Positions 1 through 9,960 of a DNA stretch of 64,000 nt are shown one piece after another. Location of the stretch: NCBI GenBank assembly GCA_002271215.1, contig CP018628.1, forward strand, positions 4,402,001-4,466,000, in the 5' to 3' direction. The number at the start of each line of letters is the position of its first letter. The stretch's first letter is position 1. The notes under the pieces were generated by a model. The model did no database searches and had not been told where the DNA came from. It saw only the letters and a list, made by a program, of their open reading frames with translations. The translations under genes and the position numbers were made by a program. This DNA is from Lelliottia jeotgali (GTDB lineage: Bacteria > Pseudomonadota > Gammaproteobacteria > Enterobacterales > Enterobacteriaceae).

Positions 1-1236
1 CCAAAGTAAAAATACGCCGCAACAGGCAGCAAAATAGACAATATAGGTGGCCATATAGGCCTGAGCCGCGCCCAGCGCGCCGTGCGTCGGGATCAGCCAG
101 TGAGAGAAGCCCGTAAGCAGTGTGAACTGGCTGATCTCCGCCAGGATATAGAGTCGCAGGGAGGCTTTGGCAATCACCAGATAGCCGAAAACGTAAGCAC
201 CCACTTTCAGTACATCACCCACCAGCTGCCAGGCGAACAAATCGCGCATTGCGGTAAATTTCGCAGAGAACAGCAGCCAGATAGCGACGTCACGCAGCAG
301 CCAGACGGTTAAACTCGCGGCGGCCACGGCGGGCAGCACGAAGCGCAGGGAGCGGCCAATTTCGCGGGTGATGTCTTGACGAGAGGTCAGGCGCGACAGC
401 GTCGGCAGCAGGTAGACGCTAAACGAGGCGGTGATGAACTGGAGATAAGCGTCAGAAATACTGCTCACTCCCTGCCATATTCCCACTTCGTCCCAGCTGT
501 AATGCGCCGCCAGCAGGTTTCGCATCATTACATAGGCCACGGGAAGCGTGACGGAGGTAATCAGCGCCATCAGGGTGAATTTCCCCAACTGCCCGGCCAG
601 CATTTTGTCCCACTGCGGCTTGAGGTAGCTCAGCGGAATGGTGCGCCTGCGCATCAGCATGAAGGCGGCAGGAATGACCACCAGCGCCGGAACCATCGCC
701 AGGCCAAGCAGCGCACCTTCGTAGCCGCCGAGACGATAGCAGACGTAATAGGCAATGACGCCGATTAGGCTTCCCAGAATCAGCGCCAGCGCATTCCCGG
801 CGGCGTCGCGGAAGCCTTTCATCAGCGCTAACAGCAGGTTAGCCCAGGCGATCCCCATCTGCACCAGCGCGACGAGTCGCACCAACCCCTGATAATGGGT
901 ATTGCCGAAAAGCCCCTGACTGATAGGTGCCGCAGCCAGCAAAAAGACGAATGCCAGTAGCGTTGAAAATCCGAGCACCATCGCAGAAGAGGTGCCGACC
1001 ACTCTGCGCAGCGCCGCCGCATCGTCGTGATGCTGCGCCACGTATTTGGTGACACCGTTGAAGATCCCGGCCCCGGCAAGGACGCCGAGCACGGTCACAA
1101 GCTGGCGGAAGTTACCTGCCTGCCCGACCCCGGACGGGCCAAAGGAGACCGCCAGCAGTTTAACCACCAGCAGCCCTGCGCCAATCTTGACGAGTGTGGA
1201 CGCGGCGGTCCACACCGATGCTTTCGCCAGAGACAT
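1..1236 (-). CDS. wzxE: ECA lipid III flippase WzxE (3' end cut by window)
   Basis: Inner-membrane polysaccharide flippase that moves undecaprenyl-PP-linked enterobacterial common antigen trisaccharide (lipid III) to the periplasmic face. The frame opens at ATG 1236 with MSLAKASVWTA and stays open to base 1, giving 412 codons. The last visible residues are GVFLLW, which in E. coli WzxE (416 aa) are followed by only a few codons, so about four codons and the stop lie outside the window. The protein is hydrophobic throughout, as expected for about 12 membrane segments. It starts one base after the wecE stop, so it is the next gene of the wec operon. wecF, wzyE and wecG would be expected beyond the left edge. 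Confidence 0.93.
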   Translation of the reverse strand, partial: MSLAKASVWTAASTLVKIGAGLLVVKLLAVSFGPSGVGQAGNFRQLVTVLGVLAGAGIFNGVTKYVAQHHDDAAALRRVVGTSSAMVLGFSTLLAFVFLLAAAPISQGLFGNTHYQGLVRLVALVQMGIAWANLLLALMKGFRDAAGNALALILGSLIGVIAYYVCYRLGGYEGALLGLAMVPALVVIPAAFMLMRRRTIPLSYLKPQWDKMLAGQLGKFTLMALITSVTLPVAYVMMRNLLAAHYSWDEVGIWQGVSSISDAYLQFITASFSVYLLPTLSRLTSRQDITREIGRSLRFVLPAVAAASLTVWLLRDVAIWLLFSAKFTAMRDLFAWQLVGDVLKVGAYVFGYLVIAKASLRLYILAEISQFTLLTGFSHWLIPTHGALGAAQAYMATYIVYFAACCGVFLLW

Positions 1237-1237
1237 A

Positions 1238-2368
1238 TCAGCGGAAGTAGCTCAGAAGGGTATTAATCACCGTGCGCTGATTGACCGGCGCGAGGTTATA
1301 GAACAGCGGCAGACGAAGCAAACGCTCACTTTCTTTGGTGGTGTAGCGATCTTCACCGACGAACTGACCGAAGGCTTCACCCGCCGGGCTGGAGTGCAGC
1401 GGGATGTAATGGAACACCGCCATGATCTCCGCCTCTTTCAGGTAGGCGATCAGGTTGCTGCGGTCATCGTTGTCGCGCAGTTTGATGTAAAACATGTGCG
1501 CGTTGTGAACGCAGTCCGCCGGGATGGTCGGCAGCTCGATGCGCCCTTTCTGCGCCAGCGGCGCGAGGGCATCGTAATAGGTTTGCCACAGGGACAGACG
1601 CTGCTGATTGATGCGCTCGGCGGCTTCAAGCTGCGCCCAGAGATAGGCGGCCTGCAAATCAGCCATCAGATAGCTGGACCCGATATCGCGCCAGGTGTAT
1701 TTATCGACCTGCCCGCGGAAGAACTGGCTGCGGTTGGTGCCTTTCTCGCGGATCACTTCGGCACGTTCCACCAGCGCACGGTCGTTGATCAGCGTCGCGC
1801 CACCTTCCCCGCCCGCGGTGTAGTTTTTGGTTTCGTGGAAGCTAAAGCAGCCGATGTGGCCGATCGTGCCTAGCGCGCGGCCTTTGTAGGTGGACATCAC
1901 GCCCTGCGCGGCATCTTCCACCACGAACAGGTTATGCTTTTTGGCGATGGCCATGATGGTGTCCATCTCACACGCCACACCCGCGTAGTGAACCGGCACA
2001 ATCGCTCGCGTGTTGTCGGTGATCGCTGCTTCAATCAGGGTTTCGTCGATGTTCATCGTATCCGGGCGAACATCAACAAAGATAATTTTCGCGCCACGCA
2101 GAACGAAGGCATTCGCCGTTGAGACGAAGGTGTAGCTCGGCATGATCACTTCATCACCCGGCTTGATGTCCAGCAGCAGCGCGGCCATCTCCAGCGAGGC
2201 GGTGCAGGACGGCGTAAGCAACACTTTGGCGCTGTGAAAACGCTGCTCCATCCACTGCTGACAGCGACGGGTAAAACCACCATCACCGCAAAGCTTGCCG
2301 CTGCTCATGGCAGATTGCATGTAATCAAGTTCGGTGCCCACAACGGGAGGCGCGTTAAATGGAATCAT
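1238..2368 (-). CDS. wecE: dTDP-4-dehydro-6-deoxyglucose aminotransferase WecE
   Basis: PLP-dependent sugar aminotransferase (DegT/DnrJ/EryC1 family, cytosolic) that makes dTDP-4-amino-4,6-dideoxygalactose for ECA from dTDP-4-keto-6-deoxyglucose and glutamate. It has 376 residues, the E. coli length. The PLP lysine is K181 in SFHETKNYTAGG. The start is ATG 2368 (MIPFNAPPVV), preceded by AGGTGA that overlaps the wecD stop; the frame is open 18 codons further upstream, but those codons lie inside wecD and are not conserved. Four bases separate it from wecD and one base from wzxE, so translation is probably coupled. Its substrate is normally supplied by RffH and RffG, whose genes are absent here. 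Confidence 0.97.
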   Translation of the reverse strand: MIPFNAPPVVGTELDYMQSAMSSGKLCGDGGFTRRCQQWMEQRFHSAKVLLTPSCTASLEMAALLLDIKPGDEVIMPSYTFVSTANAFVLRGAKIIFVDVRPDTMNIDETLIEAAITDNTRAIVPVHYAGVACEMDTIMAIAKKHNLFVVEDAAQGVMSTYKGRALGTIGHIGCFSFHETKNYTAGGEGGATLINDRALVERAEVIREKGTNRSQFFRGQVDKYTWRDIGSSYLMADLQAAYLWAQLEAAERINQQRLSLWQTYYDALAPLAQKGRIELPTIPADCVHNAHMFYIKLRDNDDRSNLIAYLKEAEIMAVFHYIPLHSSPAGEAFGQFVGEDRYTTKESERLLRLPLFYNLAPVNQRTVINTLLSYFR

Positions 2369-2372
2369 TTTG

Positions 2373-3050
2373 TCACCTGTATAGCCAGTAAGCAGTCGCA
2401 TCAATGGTGCCACCGCTAGCAATGTAACGTTTAAGCGCGGCGGTGTTACCCAGTTGGGTCGCCACCCGCAAAGTTGATAGCTGACGCTGCTCGGCCCAAT
2501 GAAGCGCCGCCTGCATCAGTTTGTCGCCCATTCCGCGTCCGGCGAGCAGGCCGATACGCGCTTCGTCCTCACTCAGCTGGCGCAGAGAGACAAATGCCTC
2601 AATCTCGCCGCTGTTGGCGCGAAAAACCAGGCACTCATGATCGAAGGTGCCTTTGACAGCATTTTCAATCCACTGGGCGTAAAACCGACCGCTATCATCG
2701 GGCGCATACCAGGGTGCACGAAAGCGGCTCTGCGCAAAAGCCAGCGCAGCCATCTGGCGCAGCGCGGGGATGTCGTGTTCCGTTGCCCGCTCAGCGTCTG
2801 TCCGGAGGTGGTGCGCAACGGCGAGGGTAAGATCGACTTCGCCTTCAACCAGCTGAAAACCCAGTTTTTGCAGGGCATCCAGCCAGTCAGCACGTCCCGA
2901 GGGGATTTTAGCCTGCACGCGCTGCCACGGCGTGAAATCCGCCGTCGTCAGTGCCGGAGCATCGTCGCGAAAGCGCACCACCGCCGAAGGGAGGGCAAAA
3001 AATTGGCTCTCCCAGGTAAGCGGTTCCAGTACGCCTCGCAGCTCAGTCAA
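2373..3050 (-). CDS. wecD: dTDP-4-amino-4,6-dideoxygalactose N-acetyltransferase WecD
   Basis: GNAT-fold enzyme that acetylates dTDP-Fuc4N to dTDP-Fuc4NAc using acetyl-CoA, the last step of donor synthesis for the third ECA sugar. The C-terminal half holds the conserved RIGLLAGRG acetyl-CoA loop and ends in TAYWLYR as in E. coli (224 aa). I place the start at TTG 3050, giving 225 aa. AAAGGGG lies seven bases upstream, and the codon overlaps the wecC stop as TTGA. A GTG at 3056 (227 aa) is also in frame but sits too close to that ribosome-binding site. The N-terminal third is the least conserved part. It follows wecC directly, where E. coli has rffG and rffH in between. Confidence 0.92.
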   Translation of the reverse strand: MTELRGVLEPLTWESQFFALPSAVVRFRDDAPALTTADFTPWQRVQAKIPSGRADWLDALQKLGFQLVEGEVDLTLAVAHHLRTDAERATEHDIPALRQMAALAFAQSRFRAPWYAPDDSGRFYAQWIENAVKGTFDHECLVFRANSGEIEAFVSLRQLSEDEARIGLLAGRGMGDKLMQAALHWAEQRQLSTLRVATQLGNTAALKRYIASGGTIDATAYWLYR

Positions 3051-4309
3051 CGCCACACCCCTTTGGTATCAACAACATACTTCTGCTGCACCGCGTCACC
3101 GCTGATGTCTTTGAACTCTTTGTGGTCCACCAGCAGCACCAGCACGTCGGCGGATTTCAGGGCGTCATCCAAAGAAGCGAGCTGACAATGCCCAGCCAGT
3201 TTCTTCGGCAGGGTATGAATATTTGGTTCAACGACAAGGGTTTCGCCGGTGTGCCAGGTGGCGATCATCTCGGCGATACCCATTGCTGGGCTTTCGCGCA
3301 GATCGTCGATGTTCGGTTTAAACGCCAGACCAAAGCAGGCAATTTTGACTTCGCTGGCGCGCTTGCCGCTCTCGGTCAGGCAATCTGCCACGGTCGCTTT
3401 CACCTGATTCATGACCCAATGCGGCTTGCCGTCGTTTACTTCGCGGGCCGTGCGGATCAGGCGCGCCTGATCGGGGTTTTGCGCTACGATAAACCACGGG
3501 TCTACGGCGATGCAGTGGCCGCCAACGCCTGGGCCAGGCTGGAGAATATTGACGCGCGGATGGCGGTTCGCCAGGCGAATCAGTTCCCAGACGTTAATCC
3601 CCTGGTCGGCGCAAATCAGTGACAGTTCGTTAGCAAAAGCGATGTTCACATCGCGGAAACTGTTTTCGGTCAGTTTACACATCTCCGCCGTGCGCGAGTT
3701 AGTGACCACACACTCGCCTTCAAGGAAGATGTTGTAGAGTTCGCTGGCGCGTGCAGAACAGACGGGGGTCATCCCGCCAATCACACGGTCGTTTTTAATC
3801 AGCTCTACCATCACCTGACCCGGCAGCACGCGTTCTGGACAGTAGGCGATATTGATATCTGCCTGTTCGCCGGCCTGCTGCGGGAAGGTTAAATCTGGAC
3901 GGGCTTCAGCCAGCCACTGCGCCATCTGCTCGGTCGCACCAACCGGAGAGGTGGATTCCAGAATCACCAGAGCGCCTTTCTTCAGCACCGGAGCAATGGA
4001 TTTGGCGGCGGCTTCGACATACACCATGTCAGGCTCGTGCTCGCCTTTAAATGGCGTCGGCACGGCAATCAGATACGCATCGGCTTCGACGGGCGTGGTG
4101 CTGGCCTTCAGAAAACCGCCTTCGACGGCGGTTTTGACCACTTTATCGAGATCTGGCTCCACGATATGAATTTCACCCCGGTTAATGGTCTCAACCGCGT
4201 GCTGGTTGATATCCACCCCGATAACCTGCTTTTGACGTGAAGCAAAGGCGGCCGCAGTCGGCAGTCCAATGTAGCCAAGACCAATGACAGAGATGGTAGA
4301 AAAACTCAT
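3047..4309 (-). CDS. wecC: UDP-N-acetyl-D-mannosamine dehydrogenase WecC
   Basis: NAD-dependent UDP-ManNAc 6-dehydrogenase that makes UDP-ManNAcA for ECA. It has 420 residues, the same as E. coli. The N-terminal Rossmann motif is GLGYIGLP, and the catalytic cysteine lies in [14 protein letters not shown]. The C-terminal UDP-binding domain carries [20 protein letters not shown] 4309 overlaps the wecB stop by four bases (ATGA). Its own stop overlaps the start of wecD, so the gene is embedded in a tightly coupled operon. It ends in the same residues (GVWR) as E. coli WecC, so the missing rffG/rffH block has not eroded its C-terminus. Confidence 0.97.
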   Translation of the reverse strand: MSFSTISVIGLGYIGLPTAAAFASRQKQVIGVDINQHAVETINRGEIHIVEPDLDKVVKTAVEGGFLKASTTPVEADAYLIAVPTPFKGEHEPDMVYVEAAAKSIAPVLKKGALVILESTSPVGATEQMAQWLAEARPDLTFPQQAGEQADINIAYCPERVLPGQVMVELIKNDRVIGGMTPVCSARASELYNIFLEGECVVTNSRTAEMCKLTENSFRDVNIAFANELSLICADQGINVWELIRLANRHPRVNILQPGPGVGGHCIAVDPWFIVAQNPDQARLIRTAREVNDGKPHWVMNQVKATVADCLTESGKRASEVKIACFGLAFKPNIDDLRESPAMGIAEMIATWHTGETLVVEPNIHTLPKKLAGHCQLASLDDALKSADVLVLLVDHKEFKDISGDAVQQKYVVDTKGVWR

Positions 4310-5436
4310 AGCGTTACCCGATTATGTTTAAGTGCATGCAAAATTCGGCTACAGGCCTGCCCGTCACCATAAGGATTATGGGCGTGACTCATGGCCAGAT
4401 ACTCTTTTTCATCGTGCAGCAGGCGTGTGACTTCTGCCACGAGACGTTTGGTTTCGGTTCCGACCAGACGCACCGTTCCGGCCTTAATCGCCTCAGGGCG
4501 TTCCGTCGTTTCACGCATCACCAGCACGGGTTTACCCAGTGAGGGGGCCTCTTCCTGAATACCGCCAGAATCCGTCAGGATCAGCCAGGCGTGGTTCATC
4601 AGCCAGACGAACGGCAGGTAATCCTGCGGTTCAATCAGGATCACGTTTTCAATGTGGCCCAGTATGCGATTGACCGGCTCGCTGACATTCGGATTAAGGT
4701 GGACCGGATAAACAATCTGTACATCAGGATTTTGCGCGGCAATTTCCGCCAGCGCATGGCAGATTTGCTCAAAACCACGGCCAAAGCTCTCGCGGCGGTG
4801 GCCCGTCACCAGAATCATCTTTTTGCCCGTGCTGAGGAAGGGGTAACGTTCCGCCAGCTCTTCGCGCAGCGTGTCGCTGGCCATCACGCGATCGCGCACC
4901 CATATCAGCGCGTCAATCACCGTATTGCCGGTGACGAAAATTTTGTCGTCGCGAATGTTTTCGCGCAACAGGTTCTGGCGGGAGTTTTCGGTTGGCGCAA
5001 AATGGTACATCGCCAGATGCCCGGTGAGTGTCCGGTTGGCTTCTTCAGGCCAGGGAGAATAAAGATCGCCAGTACGCAAACCCGCTTCGACGTGCCCAAC
5101 CGGAATACGTTGGTAGAATGCGGCCAGACTGGTGGCAATGGTGGTCGTGGTATCGCCGTGAACCAGAACGACGTCTGGTTTAAAAGATTCCAGAATAGGT
5201 TTTAGCCCTTCCAGAATGCGGCAGGTAATTTCGGTCAATCCCTGTCCCGGTTTCATAATATTAAGATCGTAATCCGGAACAATGGAAAAGAGATTTAAAA
5301 CCTGATCAAGCATCTCCCGATGCTGCGCGGTCACGCAAACTTTCGCCTCAAACCAGGGGTCATTTGCCAGCGCATGGACCAGCGGCGCCATCTTAATGGC
5401 CTCCGGCCTTGTGCCAAATACGGTAAGTACTTTCAC
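4306..5436 (-). CDS. wecB: UDP-N-acetylglucosamine 2-epimerase WecB
   Basis: Non-hydrolysing cytosolic epimerase that converts UDP-GlcNAc to UDP-ManNAc, the precursor of the second ECA sugar. It has 376 aa, matching E. coli, with the family motifs GTRPEAIK near the N-terminus, [26 protein letters not shown] and [11 protein letters not shown]. The start codon is GTG 5436, as in E. coli. The gene lies between wzzE and wecC; the 56-base gap upstream is the largest inside the visible operon. Confidence 0.97.
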   Translation of the reverse strand: MKVLTVFGTRPEAIKMAPLVHALANDPWFEAKVCVTAQHREMLDQVLNLFSIVPDYDLNIMKPGQGLTEITCRILEGLKPILESFKPDVVLVHGDTTTTIATSLAAFYQRIPVGHVEAGLRTGDLYSPWPEEANRTLTGHLAMYHFAPTENSRQNLLRENIRDDKIFVTGNTVIDALIWVRDRVMASDTLREELAERYPFLSTGKKMILVTGHRRESFGRGFEQICHALAEIAAQNPDVQIVYPVHLNPNVSEPVNRILGHIENVILIEPQDYLPFVWLMNHAWLILTDSGGIQEEAPSLGKPVLVMRETTERPEAIKAGTVRLVGTETKRLVAEVTRLLHDEKEYLAMSHAHNPYGDGQACSRILHALKHNRVTL

Positions 5437-5492
5437 ATCGATTCTCTTCGATTAAGTGATGAAGGCCGGAGCCTTCATCTTAGAAGGCGTTC

Positions 5493-6539
5493 TTAATTTG
5501 TGCGACGACGCGTTAACGCCACGCCTGCGCCAATTAGTGCGCCCACAATCCCCCACATAATCATCAGGAATGCACGACGCGGACTATCGCGTTTTACAGG
5601 TTCTTCAGGCGTTCGCAAATAACGATAGGTCTGAAAACGCGGGTCCAGTGTTGGACCAACATTCAGGGTATTAAGCATGGCGCGGTTTTGGTCATAGTCG
5701 AGATCAAAATCAGGGCCCACTGCCTGCAGGTTTTCGAGACGCGCCTGCAGCATCGGACGGCCCAGCAGGAACATTTCTGAGTCCGGCAGCTCATCGGCCG
5801 GTACGTCCGTTTCACTGCGTGAAATATTGCGCTGCTCGGCGATTTTCAGGGCTTGTTCAATGTTGTGGACGCGGCGGGAGAAAATCGCTTTGGCCACCTC
5901 TTCCTGACGTTTGACCTGCGCCTTCATTTGAATAGTACGCGCTGCCCATGCACCTTTCAGCTCATCATTCAGATGGCTCGCGGCGCGCTGGCTGGCGAAA
6001 GCAACATACTGGCGAAGCAGATTGTTGGCGTCCGGTGCAGTTTCAGCAATCAGCTTGACGTTATCATTAAGATTGCGCAGCACATCGCCGGGTGTGAACT
6101 GGATATTGTTGATCAGATCGTCGAGCAGAGCGGCGTCGACCTTGCTATTTCCAACCATACGCTGCTTGTAGTAATCCGTCTGAGACCAAAAGTCACGGCG
6201 CGTATCCCAGGAAGCCAGCTGCATGATGAACTCTTTGTAAGACTCATCCATCACCGAAGGTTGATCCGAAGAAGCCAGGTTGGCCTTAATATCGAGATTG
6301 CGCAGGAATTGCTGCTGTGAATAAAAACCACCCAGCATATTCACCGTTGGTCGATCGGTAATCGCTGTCGCACTCCACTCTTGTTTCGCAAAAAAGGTAT
6401 ACGCCAGCGCTAACAGCGCGAACCCCAGTGCGACGCCTGCAATCCAAAGCTTGCCCGCCCATAAAACACGAAACAAACCACGAATATCCAGTTCATTCTC
6501 AGTTACCACTGATTTCGCTCCCGCCAACGGTTGAGTCAT
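5493..6539 (-). CDS. wzzE: ECA polysaccharide chain-length regulator WzzE
   Basis: Inner-membrane co-polymerase (Wzz/PCP family) that sets the modal length of ECA chains together with WzyE. It has 348 aa as in E. coli. One transmembrane segment lies near residues 30-50 and another near the C-terminus (FLMIMWGIVGALIGAGVALT, ending in RRRTN), with a large periplasmic coiled-coil-rich domain between them. A proline-rich stretch precedes the second membrane segment (RTPEEPVKRDSPRR), as usual for this family. ATG 6539 is preferred over an in-frame GTG one codon upstream. It begins 13 bases after the wecA stop. Confidence 0.96.
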   Translation of the reverse strand: MTQPLAGAKSVVTENELDIRGLFRVLWAGKLWIAGVALGFALLALAYTFFAKQEWSATAITDRPTVNMLGGFYSQQQFLRNLDIKANLASSDQPSVMDESYKEFIMQLASWDTRRDFWSQTDYYKQRMVGNSKVDAALLDDLINNIQFTPGDVLRNLNDNVKLIAETAPDANNLLRQYVAFASQRAASHLNDELKGAWAARTIQMKAQVKRQEEVAKAIFSRRVHNIEQALKIAEQRNISRSETDVPADELPDSEMFLLGRPMLQARLENLQAVGPDFDLDYDQNRAMLNTLNVGPTLDPRFQTYRYLRTPEEPVKRDSPRRAFLMIMWGIVGALIGAGVALTRRRTN

Positions 6540-6552
6540 CACAATCCCGGTT

Positions 6553-7656
6553 TTACTTAGTTAATGTTGGATTTTTACCACTGCTTCTACGCATCCGGCG
6601 TTTAATACGTTTGATGAAGCGCGCGACTTTCCATGCGCGTTTAATGCAATAGCCGTACATGAAGAATGCTAGCAAGAATAATACCAACATGACCCATTCA
6701 GGAATGAAATGTGCATATTCCGCTGCTACACCAATACCCGCCAACAGCGCAGCGGCGAGGGTAATCAGTACGAATGCCTGACGTGACGTAAAGCCAGCGC
6801 GCATGATCAGATGATGAATGTGCTGACGGTCAGGAGAGAAAGGACTCATGCCTTTGCGCAGACGACGGTACATGATCGCCACCATATCCATCAGCGGAAT
6901 GGCAATAATCCACAGCGCGGTCACGGGGCTAATAGGATGTGTTTTACCCTGAGTCGTTTCCAGCAGCACCCAGATAACCGTGAAACCAATCAGCGTACTG
7001 CCCGCATCGCCCATGAAGACTTTATAGCGGCGTCCCAGCACCCCGAGGTTCAGGAGAATATAAGGCAGGATCGCGGCAATCATCGCGAAACACCACATGG
7101 ACAGGCTGTACTGCCCGTCGAACCACAAAATGATACCGATTGCGGCAAATGATACCGACGAGAGGCCGCCCAGCAGGCCATCAATACCATCAACCATATT
7201 GAAAGCATTAATTGCGGCCCAAACGGCAAACAGCGTCAGGAAGAATCCGAATGGACCGAGAACCATCTCCCAGGTGCCAAAAATATAGCCCAGGCTGCTC
7301 AGATACAGCTTACCGACCACCATCATAATGATGCCAATCGCGGCCTGAACCGAAGCGCGGAATTTTACACTGATATCAAATCGGTCATCGAGAGCGCCCA
7401 CCAGCACCAATACCCCAGCACAGGCCAGGTAAAGCGCAGCGTGCGGGATATAATAATCTGCAATGCCAAAGGTGAAGCAAATACCCGCGTAAACAGAGAT
7501 CCCCCCGACCAACGGGATCAAGCCTTGATGTCGTTTACGATAATTGGGTTTATCCACTAACCCGATTCTTTTTGCCACTTTGCGCGCAATGAACAAAAAA
7601 CAGGTTGTGAATAAAAAAATACTGATTAGCTCAGTAACCGCAGTGAGTAGATTCAC
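6553..7656 (-). CDS. wecA: UDP-GlcNAc:undecaprenyl-phosphate GlcNAc-1-phosphate transferase WecA
   Basis: Integral membrane enzyme that starts ECA and many O antigens by placing GlcNAc-1-P on undecaprenyl phosphate. It has 367 residues if translation begins at GTG 7656, matching the E. coli N-terminus (NLLT). The ORF remains open six codons further, but those residues are not conserved. Diagnostic motifs are GALDDRFD, NAFNMVDGIDGL and DRQHIHHLIMR. There are about eleven hydrophobic segments and a very basic C-terminal tail. It is the first gene of the wec operon, about 240 bases downstream of rho. That gap contains the rho terminator and presumably the wec promoter. Confidence 0.96.
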   Translation of the reverse strand: MNLLTAVTELISIFLFTTCFLFIARKVAKRIGLVDKPNYRKRHQGLIPLVGGISVYAGICFTFGIADYYIPHAALYLACAGVLVLVGALDDRFDISVKFRASVQAAIGIIMMVVGKLYLSSLGYIFGTWEMVLGPFGFFLTLFAVWAAINAFNMVDGIDGLLGGLSSVSFAAIGIILWFDGQYSLSMWCFAMIAAILPYILLNLGVLGRRYKVFMGDAGSTLIGFTVIWVLLETTQGKTHPISPVTALWIIAIPLMDMVAIMYRRLRKGMSPFSPDRQHIHHLIMRAGFTSRQAFVLITLAAALLAGIGVAAEYAHFIPEWVMLVLFLLAFFMYGYCIKRAWKVARFIKRIKRRMRRSSGKNPTLTK

Positions 7657-7843
7657 AATGCATGCTCTCAACAAAAGTTAGTCCTGGAAGTATAACTACG
7701 AAGCCCTGGCTCCCGAAGGAATAAAGCTGGCCTCTCACAACTCCCTTTGTATGTTTTTCAATCAATTAATTTTTGACGTTAGAAACAATCTAATTGTCGC
7801 ACTGGTCGGTCAAAAATGGGAGTCTGCGGTTATAGCCTATAGC

Positions 7844-7880
7844 CCAAAAAAAGAAAACGCCACGTAAAAACGTGGCGTCG
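7844..7880 (-). terminator. rho gene terminator
   Basis: An eight-base-pair stem (CGCCACGT with ACGTGGCG) and T-rich loop are followed on the minus strand by TTTTCTTTTTTT. It sits 17 bases after the rho stop codon and separates rho from wecA. The form is that of an intrinsic terminator. Confidence 0.9.
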
Positions 7881-7896
7881 GCTGGGTTTATTTATA

Positions 7897-9156
7897 TTAC
7901 GAGCGTTTCATCATGTCGAAGAAATCGTCGTTTGTCTTAGTCATTGCCAGCTTATTGATGAGGAATTCCATTGCGTCGATTTCGCCCATTGGGTGAATGA
8001 TCTTGCGCAGAATCCACATTTTCTGCAGCTCTTCCTGAGTGGTGAGCAGCTCTTCTTTACGCGTACCAGAACGGTTGTAGTCAATCGCCGGGAAGACACG
8101 CTTCTCTGCGATTTTACGAGAGAGGTGCAGTTCCATGTTGCCTGTACCTTTAAACTCTTCGTAAATAACTTCATCCATTTTGGAGCCGGTATCAATCAGC
8201 GCTGTCGCGATGATGGTCAGGCTTCCGCCCTCTTCCACGTTACGCGCAGCACCGAAGAAACGCTTCGGACGATGCAGGGCGTTGGCATCCACACCACCGG
8301 TCAGTACTTTACCGGAAGCCGGGACAACGGTGTTGTACGCACGCGCCAGACGAGTGATGGAGTCGAGCAGGATGATAACGTCTTTCTTGTGTTCAACCAG
8401 ACGCTTCGCTTTCTCGATAACCATTTCAGCAACCTGAACGTGGCGTGATGCGGGTTCATCAAAGGTAGAAGCAACCACTTCACCTTTAACCAGACGCTGC
8501 ATCTCGGTCACTTCTTCTGGACGCTCATCGATCAGCAGAACCATCAGTACGCAGTCTGGGTGGTTGTAAGCAATGCTCTGTGCGATGTTCTGCAGCAGCA
8601 TTGTTTTACCCGCTTTCGGCGGTGCCACGATCAGACCACGCTGGCCACGACCAATTGGAGAAGCCAGATCCAGAACGCGAGCGGTGAGGTCTTCGGTAGA
8701 ACCGTTACCACGCTCCATGCGCAGACGCGAGTTAGCGTGCAGCGGCGTTAAGTTTTCGAACAGGATCTTGTTGCGCGCATTTTCAGGTTTGTCGTAGTTA
8801 ACTTCGTTAACTTTCAACAGCGCGAAGTAGCGTTCACCCTCTTTCGGAGGACGAATCTTACCTGAAATGGTATCACCTGTACGGAGGTTGAAACGGCGGA
8901 TTTGGCTAGGGGAAACGTAGATGTCATCAGGACCGGCGAGGTAGGAGCTGTCTGCAGAGCGGAGGAAACCAAATCCGTCTTGCAATATCTCCAGTACACC
9001 GTCGCCAAAGATATCTTCGCCACTCTTTGCGTGCTGCTTCAGGATGGCAAAAATGATGTCCTGCTTGCGCATACGAGCCTGGTTTTCCAGCCCCATATTT
9101 TCGCCGAGAGTAATCAGCTCAGAAACCGGCGTATTCTTTAATTCGGTAAGATTCAT
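7897..9156 (-). CDS. rho: Transcription termination factor Rho
   Basis: Hexameric RNA-dependent ATPase that ends transcription at Rho-dependent sites. It has 419 aa, the E. coli length. The N-terminal RNA-binding (CSD) domain follows [14 protein letters not shown]. The P-loop is [12 protein letters not shown], the Walker B region is [13 protein letters not shown], and the R-loop/Q-loop region is [14 protein letters not shown]. Start ATG 9156 fits the conserved N-terminus; the frame runs 24 codons further into the leader, but without similarity. The upstream leader is long, as in E. coli where rho regulates itself, but the rhoL leader ORF is broken here. trxA lies upstream on the same strand. 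Confidence 0.98.
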   Translation of the reverse strand: MNLTELKNTPVSELITLGENMGLENQARMRKQDIIFAILKQHAKSGEDIFGDGVLEILQDGFGFLRSADSSYLAGPDDIYVSPSQIRRFNLRTGDTISGKIRPPKEGERYFALLKVNEVNYDKPENARNKILFENLTPLHANSRLRMERGNGSTEDLTARVLDLASPIGRGQRGLIVAPPKAGKTMLLQNIAQSIAYNHPDCVLMVLLIDERPEEVTEMQRLVKGEVVASTFDEPASRHVQVAEMVIEKAKRLVEHKKDVIILLDSITRLARAYNTVVPASGKVLTGGVDANALHRPKRFFGAARNVEEGGSLTIIATALIDTGSKMDEVIYEEFKGTGNMELHLSRKIAEKRVFPAIDYNRSGTRKEELLTTQEELQKMWILRKIIHPMGEIDAMEFLINKLAMTKTNDDFFDMMKRS

Positions 9157-9486
9157 AATGGTGTGGGTTCTTAAACTCGGGGTGAAACTCGAACTTAATG
9201 TTGTGAATGGTATGGCAGGGTCATCCATGCCTGTTAGCGGCCATCAACTCATGTCTGTTCGCTGTCTGGTCAAAGAGAAAGCACAGAACTGAAACGACAA
9301 GACGGATTGAGTGACAAGCCCGGAATCTATCAGCTTCTCGCATCTTTCATGTATCAATGGGAAGCATCGGGTAAATCTAGAACGACAAGGTATGTTTAAA
9401 TCGAAGTCATAGGTAACTTAGCACGACTAAAGCCGGGCGTCCAGAGATCCACAGAATTTCGGAATCCAGACGCCGGCCGAGAAACC
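9157..9486 (-). promoter_or_regulatory. rho leader region with decayed rhoL-like sequence
   Basis: These 330 bases between trxA and rho form the rho leader. A segment at about 9300-9317 still encodes the SLNPSCRF core of the E. coli 33-residue RhoL peptide. However, the in-frame ATG at 9350 meets TGA after six codons (MKDARS), followed at once by TAG. I therefore see no intact rhoL. At 9428-9479 an imperfect inverted repeat (GCCGGCGTC with GACGCCCGGC) lies just after trxA, followed by only a short TTTAG, so it may be a weak trxA terminator. No strong promoter could be placed by eye. Confidence 0.6.
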
Positions 9487-9816
9487 TTACGCCAGATTAG
9501 CGTCCAGGAACTCTTTCAGCTGACCTTTGGACAGTGCGCCCACTTTGGTTGCAGCCACTTCGCCATTTTTGAACAGCAGCAGCGTAGGGATACCACGGAT
9601 GCCGTATTTCGGCGCGGTGCCGGGGTTCTGGTCGATGTTCAGCTTGGCAATTGTCAGTTTGCCCTGATATTCGTCAGCGATTTCATCCAGAATCGGAGCG
9701 ATCATTTTGCAAGGACCACACCATTCAGCCCAGAAATCGACGAGGGTCAGCCCGTCAGCTTTAAGTACGTCCGTGTCAAAACTGTCGTCAGTCAGGTGAA
9801 TAATTTTATCGCTCAT
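9487..9816 (-). CDS. trxA: Thioredoxin 1
   Basis: Small cytosolic disulfide reductase (109 aa with Met) that reduces ribonucleotide reductase, PAPS reductase and others with thioredoxin reductase. The active site is WCGPC with C33 and C36, and the cis-proline motif is [11 protein letters not shown]. Start ATG 9816 (MSDKIIHL) has GGAG upstream; the four-codon upstream extension is not conserved. The sequence is nearly identical to E. coli TrxA. It is divergent from rhlB across 144 bases and upstream of rho on the same strand. In E. coli trxA also belongs to the OxyR regulon, and oxyR lies further along this window. Confidence 0.98.
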   Translation of the reverse strand: MSDKIIHLTDDSFDTDVLKADGLTLVDFWAEWCGPCKMIAPILDEIADEYQGKLTIAKLNIDQNPGTAPKYGIRGIPTLLLFKNGEVAATKVGALSKGQLKEFLDANLA

Positions 9817-9960
9817 ATATAACTCCACAGGAATAAGCCTGGTGTGTTGGTGTAGGATTAATCAACGACGTGTTGATGTAGCATTAACCAACTAAAGGTT
9901 GACTTTATTTCACCGGATACGCTTTCGTAAAGCAATAGTAAGCTGATATTCTACCACACT

